Below, in pieces: positions 26,681 through 37,275 of a stretch of 64,000 bases of DNA (within the stretch, counting starts at the first letter, position 1; each line of letters opens with the position of its first letter). Both the position numbers and the translations under genes were made by a program. The stretch is from Gaiellasilicea sp963811885 (lineage in GTDB: Bacteria > Actinomycetota > Thermoleophilia > Gaiellales > Gaiellaceae). The notes under the pieces were generated by a model. The model was given only the letters and a program-made list of their open reading frames with translations, had not been told where the DNA came from and did no database searches. The DNA is taken from assembly GCA_963811885.1 (NCBI GenBank), contig CAWETB010000015.1, forward strand, positions 1,178,001-1,242,000. Direction: 5' to 3'.

Positions 26681-26704
26681 CACCAGGCACATTCGCGTCT
26701 GGTG
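26681..26704. promoter_or_regulatory. Candidate GntR operator
   Basis: CACCAG and CTGGTG form a perfect 6-base inverted repeat with a 12-base centre. It lies between the gntR start and the divergent fusion gene, where an autoregulated YtrA operator is expected, and could affect both promoters. Confidence 0.5.
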
Positions 26705-26723
26705 GACGGGAGCGATCACGGCA

Positions 26724-26729
26724 TACCAT
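26724..26729 (+). promoter_or_regulatory. Leaderless -10 box of the RnfD/FG-GAP fusion
   Basis: TACCAT, 6 bases before the GTG at 26736. Confidence 0.6.
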
Positions 26730-26735
26730 GAGCGC

Positions 26736-29700
26736 GTGAACGCTCCCGGCTCGGGCAAGCCGACCCTGACGATTCGAGGCACGCCGTATCCGGTGCTGCT
26801 GCCGAACATCCGCGACCCGCGCCTCCACCTGGCGGCCGTGATCATCTCGCTCCAGATCCTGGGGCAGGTGGCGTTCGAGTTCCGGCTCTCGATCGCGCAG
26901 ATCCTCGTCTCGCTGCTGACGTGCGCGGTGCTCGAGATGGGGATCGCGTTCCGGCGCCAGCACGTGATCCTCTGGCCGGCGAGCGCGCTCCTGACCGGAA
27001 ACGGCGTCGCCTTCATCCTCCGCGTGCCGGGGACGGAGCACGGCGACTGGTGGAGCATGAACGGCTGGTGGATCTTCGCCGCCACGGCCGCCGTCTCGCT
27101 GCTCTCGAAGCACCTGATCCAGTTCCGAGGCGGTCACATCTTCAACCCGTCGAACTTCGGGCTCGTGCTCTGCTTCCTGCTGCTCGGCCCGGAGCACGCC
27201 GACCCGCTCGAGTTCTGGTGGGGGCCGATGGGGCTCTGGCTCGCGCTCGCGCTCGCGATCATCATCGGCGGCGGCTTCGCGATCCTGCGGCGGCTGCGGC
27301 TGCTGCACATCGCCATCACGTTCTGGGTCACCTTCGTCGCGAGCATCGCCGTGCTCGCGGCGAGCGGGCACGACATGACCGCGCGCTGGCATCTCGGGCC
27401 GGTCTCGGACTGGTACTTCTGGCGCGTTCTCGCGTTCTCTCCCGAGATCCTCGTCTTCCTCTTCTTCATGATCACCGACCCGAAGACGATCCCGGCCGGC
27501 AAGGTCGGGCGCCGGGTCTACGCGGTCTCGATCGGCCTGCTCGCGGCGCTGCTGCTCGCGCCGCAGACGACGGAGTTCGGCTCCAAGGTGGCGGTCCTCT
27601 CCTCGCTGGCGATCGTCTGTGCGGCGCGGCCGGTGCTGGTGCTGCTCGCCGAGGCCGCCCGCAGGCGGGGCTGGGACGGCCGGTTCGCCGTGCGCGGCGC
27701 AAGCCGCGCCGTCGGTGCCGTGGCGCTGGCCGGCGCCGTCGTCTTCGTCGGTCTCCTGGTCGTCGCAGGGAACCCGGCGCGCTCGAGCGCGGAGGCGCAG
27801 GTGCTGCCGGCCGCGTCGGGCGAGCTCGTCGAGGTCACGGTCGAGCCGGCGGAGGGGATCGCGCCGATCGACCAGCGAACCGCCGAGCGGATCGCGCAGG
27901 ACGCCGTCGCCGATCTCGAGAACGAGTCGCAGGCGCTACGCAGCCGCGACCGCACGCGTGCGACCGCCGGGCGCCGACGGCTCGCGGCTCGCGGCGCTGT
28001 GGCGGCAGATCGACGGCGCGGCCGGGCGGTCGATCGTCGTTCCGCACCACCGCGTCGAGCGGGTGCGCGTCAGCCTCGAGCCCGCCGAGGGCCAGGCGCC
28101 GCCGACGGTCGTAGCGCGGCTCAGCGGGACGGTCGAGCCCGTCACGTACGAGGGCGACGGCGCGACAGCCGCGCACCGCGGCGCGCCGTCGCGCTTCACG
28201 CGCACGTTCGAGCTCGTGCTCAAGGACGGCCGCTACGTGATCACCGCGTCGAGAGGCGCGCCCGAGTCGCGCGCGCAGCAGCCTTCGACGACCTCGGACG
28301 CGCTCGGCGGCGTCCGGCTGCAGGACGTCGCCGCGCAGGTCGGGCTCACGTTCACGCAGGACGCCTTCCATTTCGAGGCCACGGGCGAGCCGGACGCGAT
28401 GATGGGCGGCGGCCTCTGCTGGATCGACTACGACGCCGACGGCTGGCTCGACCTCTACGCCGTCAACGCCTACGCGGACGACGAGTACGACCGCTGGACG
28501 GAGAACGGCGGCCTGCCTCGGAGCGCGCTCTTCCACAACGTCAAGGGCCGGTTCGTCGACGTCAGCCGCGGGTCGGGCGCCGACCTGCAGCTGCGCGGCA
28601 ACGGCTGCGTCGCGGGCGACTTCAACCAGGACGGGCACGCGGACCTGTTCGTCACGACCGCCGGCTACAACGTCGCCACCAACGGGTACGACGCGCTGCT
28701 CTGGGGGAACGGAGACGGCACCTTCACCGAGGGCGCCCGCGCGGCCGGGATCAACGACCCGGGCTGGCACTCGGGCGCCGCGGTCGGCGACGTGAACGGC
28801 GACGGCCGCCCGGATCTCTTCGTGGCCGGCTACACGGACGTCAACACGCCGATCCCGGGCTCGTCGGGCGGCTTCCCGTCCAACTTCGCCGCCGTCCGCG
28901 ACCGGCTCTACCTGAACGACGGCCCGGACCGGAACGGCCGCACGCGGTTCCGCGAGGTCGGAAAGCGCGCCGGCCTCGAGCCGCGGCGCGTCGACCACGG
29001 CCTCGGGGCGGTCTTCACCGACATCGACGAGGACGGCCGGCTCGACCTCTACGTCGCGAACGACCTCGACCCGAACCGGCTCTATTTCAACGTCGCCCGA
29101 CCCGGCTCGCCGCTCGGCTTCCGGCTCGAGGAGCGAGCGCGCCAGGAACGCGTCGACGACCCCAACGCCGGCATGGGCATCGCGGCAGCCGACTACAGCC
29201 TCGACGGCCGCGACGACCTCTTCGTGACGAACTCGCGCCGGCAGCTGCATGCGGTCTATCGCAGCACGCCGAGGGCATTCGTGGACGCCCGGCCCGACTT
29301 CGTCGCGGCGCTCGGCACCGCCTACACCGGCTGGGGCGTGTCGTGGGTCGACCTCGACCTCGACGGCAACCTCGACCTCGTCCTGGCGAACGGCGCGATC
29401 CCGCTCCTGCACCCGAAGCAGGACGCCCAGCGGGTCCAGGTGCTCGAGAACCTGACCGGCGAAGGGCATCGCGGCGAGTTCGCCGACGCCGGCGCAGCGG
29501 TCGGCCTGCCTCCCGGCCAGCGCGTGAACGGGCGAGGCCTCGCCGCAGCCGACTACGACAACGACGGCGACGTGGACGTCGCGATCAACTCGGTCGCCGG
29601 GCCGCTGCTGCTGCTTCGGAACAGCGGCGCCACCGGCCACTGGCTCGAGGTGAAGACGGACGGCTTCGCCCCCGGTACCCGCATCACGGCCGTGCTGCCG

Positions 29701-29886
29701 GGCGGCAGGCGGCTGGTGCGCGAGCTCCACGCGGGCAGCAGCTATCTCTCCTCGGAGGACCCTCGCGCCCACTTCGGGCTCGGAGCCGCGACGAAGGTCT
29801 CCGAGCTGCTCGTTCGCTTCCCGGACGGCACCGAGCGACGAATCGCGAACGTCGCCGCGAACCAGCTCGTCGTCGTCACGCGCTAG
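26736..29886 (+). CDS. RnfD/NqrB-like membrane domain fused to FG-GAP propeller and UnbV domain
   Basis: About 1,049 residues across one frame break near 27945. Residues about 30-320 form eight to ten membrane helices resembling RnfD/NqrB, including VILWPASALLTGNGVAF and the diagnostic GGHIFNPSNFGLVL. I see no covalent-flavin SGAT-type site. A linker of roughly 110-140 residues leads to seven calcium-loop motifs of D-x-(D/N)-x-D-G type (DYDADG, DFNQDG, DVNGDG, DIDEDG, DYSLDG, DLDLDG, DYDNDG), a VCBS/FG-GAP beta-propeller. An ASPIC/UnbV tail follows (GHWLEVKTDG, HFGLGAATKV, FPDGTERRI), as in CRTAC1 proteins. The propeller should face outside. The role is unknown; it is divergent from the GntR/ABC operon. 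Confidence 0.8.
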
Positions 29887-29892
29887 CCGGTC

Positions 29893-29898
29893 TAGAGT
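29893..29898 (+). promoter_or_regulatory. Leaderless -10 box of malate synthase
   Basis: TAGAGT, 6 bases before the ATG at 29905 and 7 bases after the upstream stop. Confidence 0.65.
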
Positions 29899-29904
29899 CT
29901 CGGC

Positions 29905-31395
<1,491 letters not shown>

Positions 31396-31437
31396 AGCCC
31401 TCGGGCTCGGTTACGCACCTCGACGCGCTCGCGGCGT

Positions 31438-31544
31438 CCGGCGACTGACAGCGGTCGCGCTGAGCGCCAGCGCGAGGCGTCGCCGGAGGCCGGCTCCGCC
31501 GGCCGCGAGGCCACGCCGGCCAGGGATCGCGCGTCAGTCGCCGG
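31438..31544. terminator. Large composite hairpin between convergent genes
   Basis: An outer perfect 12-bp stem (CCGGCGACTGAC at 31438 with GTCAGTCGCCGG at 31533) encloses GC-rich inner stems such as GGCCGGC-TCC-GCCGGCC. It covers the gap after aceB, and its right arm contains the lipoprotein stop. It probably works as a bidirectional terminator although neither side has a U-run. Confidence 0.55.
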
Positions 31545-32178
31545 CGACGAAGAACTGCCAGTCGCCGTCGGGCGTGATCGCGGTGCGGTAGCCGAGGTAG
31601 CCCGTGCCCTGGGTCTTCATCGTGTCGACCTCCTCCGCGCTGTAGAGCCCGGAGTAGACGAGATCGCGCCAGGCGTCCTCGGTCGGGTTCTCGCTGTACG
31701 CGGTGGGCCAGGCGTAGGAGCCGGACTCGTTGCGGGTGAAGGGCAGCCTCAGGATCTCCGCGAGCGCGCGCATCGGCTTCGGGGTCGCCGTCGAGTTCTC
31801 CTCGAGGTCGCGCCAGTACTCGGATGCATCCGTGCCGCTCCCGTAGCTGAACGTGAAGCCGGCGCCCTTCTCGAGCGCGATCTGCTCGAGCGTGTCGTAG
31901 TCGCAGGCCACGGCGGCGTCGAAGACACGCTTGCGGACGTCGGCCACGGCGGGCGGGAGATCCTGCTCGGGCAGGGTCAGGCGCACGCCGGACATCGAGC
32001 AGGCGCCTTCGCCCTCCGGGGTCGTGTCGGCCGGCGTCGTCGGCGGCGCCTCGGTGACGGTGAAGACGCCGGTGGCCTCGGGCGGCAGGGTTTCCGGCGC
32101 GGCCGCGTTGTCGGCGTCGTCCGAGCCGCAGCCGGCGAGGGCGAGCGCGGCAAGCGCAATCGCAGGGAGCAGTCTCAT
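31534..32178 (-). CDS. Putative lipoprotein
   Basis: 214 residues. The signal peptide has a lipobox, ALAALALAGCGSDDAD, so the mature protein should be lipid-anchored at Cys16. A proline/threonine-rich linker (about 27-60) precedes a folded domain with ADVRKRVFDAAVACDYDTLE, EKGAGFTFSYGSGTDASEYW, YAWPTAYSENPTEDAWRDL and DGDWQFFVAGD. The domain looks like an NTF2-like ligand or catalytic pocket, but I cannot name a family. Its ATG overlaps the stop of the TPP enzyme, so it is the last gene of that operon. Confidence 0.78.
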   Translation of the reverse strand: MRLLPAIALAALALAGCGSDDADNAAAPETLPPEATGVFTVTEAPPTTPADTTPEGEGACSMSGVRLTLPEQDLPPAVADVRKRVFDAAVACDYDTLEQIALEKGAGFTFSYGSGTDASEYWRDLEENSTATPKPMRALAEILRLPFTRNESGSYAWPTAYSENPTEDAWRDLVYSGLYSAEEVDTMKTQGTGYLGYRTAITPDGDWQFFVAGD

Positions 32179-33857
32179 ACGGTCTCGGTTCGCTCGCGGG
32201 CGGCCGTGCCCTCCCGGACGGCCGTAAGAGTTGTGTGAGGAGTGATCGCCTCCGGGTCGACGAGCAGATGCAGCAGCGCCGGGCCGCCCGCGGCGAGCGC
32301 CCGCTCGAGCGCCGGTGCGAGCTCCTCCGTCCGCTCGACGCGCGCGCCGTGAACGCCGAAGGAGGCCGCGAAGGCGGCGAAGTCCGGATTCGTCAGGCTG
32401 GTGCCGATCACGCGGCCAGGGTACTCGCGCTCCTGGTGCATGCGGATGGTTCCGAACATGCCGTTGTCGACGACGAGGAAGAGCACGTCGGCGCGCTCCT
32501 GCACCGCCGTCGCGAGCTCCTGACCGCTCATCATGAAGTCGCCGTCGCCCGCGAAGCAGACGACTGTGCGCCCCGGCTCGACGATCTTCGCGGCGATCGC
32601 GGCCGGGACGCCGTAGCCCATCGCCCCGCTCGTCGGCGCAAGCTGCGAGCGGTAGCGCGTGAACTGCCAGAAGCGGTGCGGCCAGACGGCGAAGTTGCCC
32701 GCGCCGCTGCAGACGATCGTGTCCTCCGGCAGCCGCTCGCGCAGCACCGCCAGAACCTCGCTCATGTTCAGCGTCCCGGGCGACGGCACCGGCTCGAGCG
32801 TCTGGAGGTAGTCGCCGCGGGCGCGCTCGACCCAGGCGCGGCGTGCAGGACTTTGTGTTTCAGAAACACAAGCCTTCCGCGCGGCGGCGGCGAACTCCGG
32901 CGACCCTGCGTGGATCGCGAGCGCCGGCTGGTAGACGCGGCCCAGCTCCTCTGCGCCGGCGTGCACGTGCACGAGCGTCTGCCGCGGCAGCGGCGGCTCG
33001 ACGAGCGTGTAGCCCCCTGTCGTCATCTCGCCGAGGCGCGGGCCGACGACGAGGAGCAGGTCGGCCTCGGTGACGCGCGTCGCGAGCGCGGGATCGATGC
33101 CGACGCCGACGTGGCCCGCAAAGACGCGCGAGCGGTTGTCGACGTAGTCCTGGCGGCGGAAGGCCGTCGCGACCGGCAGCTCGTTCGCCTCGCAGAAGGC
33201 GGCGATGTCCTCGGCCGCCTGGGCGCTCCACTTGCCGCCGCCCACGATCACGAGCGGGCGCTCCGCCTGGTCGAGCAGATCCCGCAGCTGCTCGAGCTCC
33301 TCCTGGCCGGGATGCGTGTGCACCGGCCGGTACGGGCCGGGATCGGCGACGTCGACCTCGTCGACCAGCATGTCCTCGGGCAGCGCGAGCACGACCGGTC
33401 CCGGCCTCCCCGCGGTCGCGACGCTGAAAGCGCGGGCGAGCAGCTCCGGGATCCGTTCGGCGCTCTCGATCTGCGCCACCCACTTCGCCATCGAGTTGAA
33501 CATCCGGCGGTAGTCGATCTCCTGGAACGCCTCGCGCTCGAGCATGTCGCGGCCGACCTGGCCGATCAGGAGGATCAGCGGCGTCGAGTCGTGGTAGGCC
33601 GTGTGGACGCCGATCGACGCGTGCGTCGCACCGGGGCCTCGCGTGACGAGGCAGATGCCGGGGCGGCCCGTGAGCTTGCCGTACGCCTCCGCCATGTTCG
33701 CGGCGGCCGCCTCGTGACGGCAGGTGACGAGGCGGATCGGCGCGTCGTGGAGAGCGTCGAGCACCGACAGGTAGCTCTCCCCGGGTACGCAGAAGGCCAG
33801 CTCGGCGCCGTGCAGCGCCAGCTGGTCGACCAGCACCTTGCCGCCGGTGCGAACCAT
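32175..33857 (-). CDS. Thiamine-pyrophosphate enzyme, acetolactate-synthase-like
   Basis: 560 residues with the three-domain ALS/pyruvate-oxidase layout. N-terminal catalytic Glu in LVTCRHEAAAANMAEAYG and LVTRGPGATHASIGVHTAY; central Rossmann-like domain LVIVGGGKWSAQAAEDIAAF; C-terminal TPP motif GDGDFMMSGQELATAVQERADVLFLVVDN held as GDG...N. It could be a catabolic acetolactate synthase or a 2-oxo-acid decarboxylase; sequence reading cannot decide. No ilvN-type small subunit adjoins it. It sits between a cupin-like gene and a lipoprotein, all coupled behind an aldehyde dehydrogenase, which favours a catabolic role. Confidence 0.87.
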   Translation of the reverse strand: MVRTGGKVLVDQLALHGAELAFCVPGESYLSVLDALHDAPIRLVTCRHEAAAANMAEAYGKLTGRPGICLVTRGPGATHASIGVHTAYHDSTPLILLIGQVGRDMLEREAFQEIDYRRMFNSMAKWVAQIESAERIPELLARAFSVATAGRPGPVVLALPEDMLVDEVDVADPGPYRPVHTHPGQEELEQLRDLLDQAERPLVIVGGGKWSAQAAEDIAAFCEANELPVATAFRRQDYVDNRSRVFAGHVGVGIDPALATRVTEADLLLVVGPRLGEMTTGGYTLVEPPLPRQTLVHVHAGAEELGRVYQPALAIHAGSPEFAAAARKACVSETQSPARRAWVERARGDYLQTLEPVPSPGTLNMSEVLAVLRERLPEDTIVCSGAGNFAVWPHRFWQFTRYRSQLAPTSGAMGYGVPAAIAAKIVEPGRTVVCFAGDGDFMMSGQELATAVQERADVLFLVVDNGMFGTIRMHQEREYPGRVIGTSLTNPDFAAFAASFGVHGARVERTEELAPALERALAAGGPALLHLLVDPEAITPHTTLTAVREGTAARERTETV

Positions 33858-34333
33858 CAGAGGTGGATCGCGCCCTGCGCCAGCGCGTCGCCGTTCGAGT
33901 CCTCGGCGCGCACGAGCACGACGCGGACGAACGAACCGTGGCCGGAGACGTCCGCCGGCTCGACGAAGGCGCCGAACGGCTGCACCACGTCGCCGTCGAC
34001 CGAGAGCTCGCCGCGGAGCACGCAGCCGATGCCCGGGCCTTCGGCGCGGCCGCCGTCGCGCTCGCAGCGCATCGCGTAGTCGGCCCACGGATCGAGCTCG
34101 ACCGGCGCCGAGAGCTTGGCGTCCTCCACCGACCACTCCGTCAGCTCCCAGCGGAGGACGGTGGCGCCGTCCGTCCCGGCCGCAAGCACCGCCTCGTCGT
34201 CGCCGAACGCCGCCGTGCCGGCGTGCAGGGTTGCGAGCTCGCCGGAGGCGACGTAGACGATCCGGCCGCCGGGAGCCAGCCGGATCGACTCGCCCGGCGC
34301 GAGCAGATCCTCGTAGAGCGAGAGCGACGTCAT
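33857..34333 (-). CDS. Uncharacterised cupin-like protein
   Basis: I do not recognise a named family. The 158 residues are mostly beta-strand with cupin-like spacing (GRIVYVASGELATLHAG, TVLRWELTEWSV, IGCVLRGELSVDG, FGAFVEPADVSGHGSFVRVVLV) but lack the histidine-rich metal motif. It may bind a small ligand or be structural. It lies 12 bases after the aldehyde dehydrogenase gene and is ATGA-coupled to the TPP enzyme, so it belongs to their pathway. Confidence 0.7.
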   Translation of the reverse strand: MTSLSLYEDLLAPGESIRLAPGGRIVYVASGELATLHAGTAAFGDDEAVLAAGTDGATVLRWELTEWSVEDAKLSAPVELDPWADYAMRCERDGGRAEGPGIGCVLRGELSVDGDVVQPFGAFVEPADVSGHGSFVRVVLVRAEDSNGDALAQGAIHL

Positions 34334-34345
34334 TCGGCTTCGCGC

Positions 34346-35743
34346 TCAGACACCCAGGCAGACGTACTTGAGCTCGAGCCAGTCGTCGAGGCCGTACTTC
34401 GAGCCCTCGCGGCCGATTCCCGACTCCTTCATCCCGCCGAACGGCGCCACCTCGGTCGAGATGATCCCGGTGTTGACGCCGAGGATCCCGTACTCGAGCG
34501 CCTCGGAGACGCGCCAGACGCGGCCGAGGTTCTCGCTGTAGAAGTAGGCGGCGAGGCCGTACGGGGTGTCGTTCGCGAGCCGGATCGCCTCGTCCTCGGC
34601 GGCGAAGCGCTGGATCCCGGCGACGGGGCCGAACGTCTCCTCGCGCGTCATCGCCATCGAGCCGTCGACGCCCGTGAGCACGGTCGGCTCGAAGAACGTC
34701 CCCTCGAGCCGGCGGCCGCCGCGCACGAGCTCGGCGCCCGAGCCGGTCGCGTCCGCGACGTGGCGCTCGACCTTCTCGACCGCGCTCTCGTCGATCAGCG
34801 GGCCGACCTGCGTGCCGTCGTCGAGCCCGTTGCCGACGACGAGCCTCCCCACCGCCGCCTCGAAGCGGGAGACGAACTCGTCGTGGACCGAGTCCTGGAC
34901 GAGGATCCGGTTCGCCGAGACGCAGGTCTGGCCGGAGTTGCGGAACTTGCACATGATCGCGCCCTCGACCGCGGCGTCGAGGTCGGCGTCGTCGAAGACG
35001 AGGAACGGCGCGTTGCCGCCGAGCTCGAGCGAGACCTTCTTCACCGTCCCGGCGCACTGCGCCATCAGCAGCTTCCCGATCTCGGTCGAGCCGGTGAAGG
35101 AGAGCTTGCGCACGGCCGGGTTCGAGGTCAGCTCGCCGCCGATCACCGGCGCGTCCTCCGCGTCGCCGGTGACGACCTGGAGCACACCGTCGGGGACGCC
35201 GGCCTCGGCGGCGAGGTCGGCGAGCGCCAGCGCGGTCAGCGGCGTCTGCTCGGCGGGCTTGACGACGATCGTGCAGCCGGCGGCGAGCGCCGGCGCGGCC
35301 TTGCGGGTGATCATCGCGGCGGGAAAGTTCCAGGGCGTGATCCCGGCGGTGACGCCGATCGGCTCCTTCAGGACGACGATCCGCTTGTCGGGCTGGTGCG
35401 CCGGGATCGTGTCGCCGTAGACGCGCTTCGCCTCCTCGCCGAACCACTCGAAGAACGACGCCGCGTAGGCGATCTCGCCGCGCGCCTCCGCCAGCGGCTT
35501 GCCCTGCTCGCTCGTGAGCAGCCGTGCCAGCTCTTCCTGCCGCTCGAGCATCAGGTCCGAGAGCCGGCGCAGCACCGCGGCGCGCTCCTTGGCGGTGCGG
35601 GCGCGCCAGGCCGGATAGGCCCGCTCGGCCGCCTCGATCGCCGCCCGCGTCTCCTCGACCCCGTGCCGCGGCACGTGCTGGAGCACCTCGCCGGTGGCGG
35701 GGTTCGTGACTGCGAACGTCTTGGTGGAAGCGACCGTCGCCAT
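34346..35743 (-). CDS. Aldehyde dehydrogenase, succinate-semialdehyde type
   Basis: 465 residues. NAD(P)-dependent oxidation of an aldehyde to an acid. Signatures: GITPWNFPAAMITRKAAPAL, KPAEQTPLTALALADL, SFTGSTEIGKLLM, the catalytic Glu in KVSLELGGNAPFLV, the catalytic Cys in RNSGQTCVSANRILVQ and the late EETFGPVAGIQRF with GGMKESGIGREGS. The strongest resemblance is to GabD, which oxidises succinate semialdehyde, but substrate range in this family is broad. It is leaderless and heads the operon with the TPP enzyme. Confidence 0.93.
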   Translation of the reverse strand: MATVASTKTFAVTNPATGEVLQHVPRHGVEETRAAIEAAERAYPAWRARTAKERAAVLRRLSDLMLERQEELARLLTSEQGKPLAEARGEIAYAASFFEWFGEEAKRVYGDTIPAHQPDKRIVVLKEPIGVTAGITPWNFPAAMITRKAAPALAAGCTIVVKPAEQTPLTALALADLAAEAGVPDGVLQVVTGDAEDAPVIGGELTSNPAVRKLSFTGSTEIGKLLMAQCAGTVKKVSLELGGNAPFLVFDDADLDAAVEGAIMCKFRNSGQTCVSANRILVQDSVHDEFVSRFEAAVGRLVVGNGLDDGTQVGPLIDESAVEKVERHVADATGSGAELVRGGRRLEGTFFEPTVLTGVDGSMAMTREETFGPVAGIQRFAAEDEAIRLANDTPYGLAAYFYSENLGRVWRVSEALEYGILGVNTGIISTEVAPFGGMKESGIGREGSKYGLDDWLELKYVCLGV

Positions 35744-35750
35744 CGCTGAG

Positions 35751-35756
35751 AGGATA
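35751..35756 (-). promoter_or_regulatory. Leaderless -10 box of the aldehyde dehydrogenase operon
   Basis: TATCCT, 7 bases before the ATG at 35743. The divergent dipeptidase starts only 21 bases away at 35765, so the two promoters must overlap. Confidence 0.6.
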
Positions 35757-35764
35757 GATGGGAC

Positions 35765-36760
35765 GTGATCGCCGACGCCCACGTGGACATCCTGCTCGAG
35801 CTCGCCCACCGCGAGCACCGGCTCGGCGAGACGGACGTGTTCGCGCGGACGTGGCTGCCGCTGCTCGAAGCCGGCGACGTCGGCCTCCAGGTCTGCCCCG
35901 TCTTCGTCGACCTCGAGCTCCAGCCGGAGGGCACGCTGCGGGAGGCGCTGCGGCAGGTGACGGCGCTCCAGCACGCGCTCCGCGAGAGCCCGGACCGGCT
36001 CGTCGCCGTCCGCTCGCGCGCCGACCTCGACGCGGTCGAGCGCGGCGAGCGGATCGGGCTGATGCTCGCGCTGGAGGGCGTCGAGCCGTTCGGCTACGAG
36101 GTCGCGACCGCCGATCTCTTCTGGGAGCTCGGGCTGCGGATGGCCGGACTGACCTGGAACCGGCGCAACCCGTTCGCCGACGGCGCGGCTGACGAGGGCG
36201 GGCTGTCGCGGCTCGGGCGAACGCTCCTGGAGCGGTTCGCCGAGCTCGGCGTCGTCCTCGACCTCGCGCACGCGTCTGCTCGGGTCTTCGACGAGTGCAT
36301 CGCCTCGTACGAGGGGCGAATCTGCGTCACCCATGCGGGCTGCCGCGCCGTCAACGAGACGCCGCGCAACCTCTCCGACGAGCAGCTCCGCGCGCTCGCC
36401 GACCGCGACGGCGTGTTCGGACTGATGCTCCATCCGCTCACGATCGACCCGGTCGAGCCGACGATCGCCCGTGTCGTCGACCACCTCGACCACGCGGCCT
36501 CGGTGATCGGGCCGGAGCGCATCTGTCTCGGCGGCGACTGGACGAAGCGGCTGCACGAGCTGATGCCCGCTCCGGCTCCGCCGGACGGGCTGATGCCGCC
36601 GGGCCTCACGGAGGGAACGACGATCGCCGGACTCTCGGGGCCGGACGAGTACCCGGCGCTCGTCGCGGCGCTGCGGGCGCGCGGCTGGGAGGGCGAGCAG
36701 CTCGACGGCCTGCTCTCCGGGAACCTGCTGCGCTTCCTGAGGGAGTCGCTGCCCGCCTAG
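35765..36760 (+). CDS. Membrane dipeptidase-type peptidase (M19)
   Basis: 331 residues. A zinc peptidase of the renal-dipeptidase family, cleaving dipeptides. Metal motifs: ADAHVDIL, LALEGVEPFGYEVA with the bridging Glu, LTWNRRNPFADGA, LGVVLDLAHASARVF, ICVTHAGCRAV and ICLGGDWTKRL. The C-terminal YPALVAALRARGWEGEQLDGLLSGNLLRFL is diagnostic. It has no signal peptide, so it is cytosolic. Its stop shares CTAG with the convergent cupin gene. Confidence 0.92.
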   Translation: MIADAHVDILLELAHREHRLGETDVFARTWLPLLEAGDVGLQVCPVFVDLELQPEGTLREALRQVTALQHALRESPDRLVAVRSRADLDAVERGERIGLMLALEGVEPFGYEVATADLFWELGLRMAGLTWNRRNPFADGAADEGGLSRLGRTLLERFAELGVVLDLAHASARVFDECIASYEGRICVTHAGCRAVNETPRNLSDEQLRALADRDGVFGLMLHPLTIDPVEPTIARVVDHLDHAASVIGPERICLGGDWTKRLHELMPAPAPPDGLMPPGLTEGTTIAGLSGPDEYPALVAALRARGWEGEQLDGLLSGNLLRFLRESLPA

Positions 36761-37263
36761 GTGCCGGACTCGCCGTCGAAGTAGTCGACGGCGTCGTCGA
36801 GGCGGTTGATCGTGAAGAGCGGGCCGCCGGCCGTCGTCTCGGTACGGGCCATCGCGGCGATCTTGCCGCTGTCGGGGTACTCGATGATCTCAGGCGTCCC
36901 CTGCGCGGCCGCGATCACGTAGCGGGCGACCGAGTCGGAGCGGTTGACGACCTGGTGCGCGCCCTCCGGGCCGCGCGGGAAGTGGACGACCTCGCCCTCC
37001 TTGAGCTCGCGCTCGCCCTCCGGCGAGCGGAGCGTCGGCGTCCCCTTCAGCACGATCAACATCTCCTCGCCGCCGTGGTGGAAGTGGTACGGCGCCTGGC
37101 TGCGGCCGGGATCGAGCTCCCAGACCGCGGCCGAGAGCGTCGCACCGAGCTGGCGGCGCAACCGCTTCCCGCGCACGCCGCCGAAGCCGGCGCGTTCGGC
37201 GTCTGCCTCGTACTCGCCCGGCTCGTCCCAGTCGACGTCCCAGATGTTGTCGCCGAAGTCCAC
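36757..37263 (-). CDS. Cupin-domain protein
   Basis: 168 residues. A double-stranded beta-helix with a clear cupin metal motif: YHFHHGGEEMLIVLKGTPTL, with two His and a Glu, then VVHFPRGPEGAHQVVNRSD with the last His. The C-terminal third (EIIEYPDSGKIAAMA) matches cupins often called sugar-binding or mannose-6-phosphate-isomerase-like. The reaction is unknown. It is leaderless (GTG at 37263), with its -10 box made from the stop codon of the alcohol dehydrogenase gene. Confidence 0.87.
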   Translation of the reverse strand: MDFGDNIWDVDWDEPGEYEADAERAGFGGVRGKRLRRQLGATLSAAVWELDPGRSQAPYHFHHGGEEMLIVLKGTPTLRSPEGERELKEGEVVHFPRGPEGAHQVVNRSDSVARYVIAAAQGTPEIIEYPDSGKIAAMARTETTAGGPLFTINRLDDAVDYFDGESGT

Positions 37264-37269
37264 GCCCCG

Positions 37270-37275
37270 ATCCTA
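37270..37275 (-). promoter_or_regulatory. Leaderless -10 box made from the upstream stop codon
   Basis: TAGGAT, 6 bases before the GTG at 37263. Its TAG is the stop codon of the alcohol dehydrogenase gene. Confidence 0.65.

Noticed and set aside
32235..34079. Long plus-strand frame opposite the TPP enzyme
   Set aside because: It mirrors the codon pattern of the minus-strand gene and contains no recognisable domain.
35751..35764. Leaderless -10 box for the M19 dipeptidase
   Set aside because: The nearest hexamer (TAGATG) lacks the final T of TANNNT, and the site overlaps the better box of the divergent gene.
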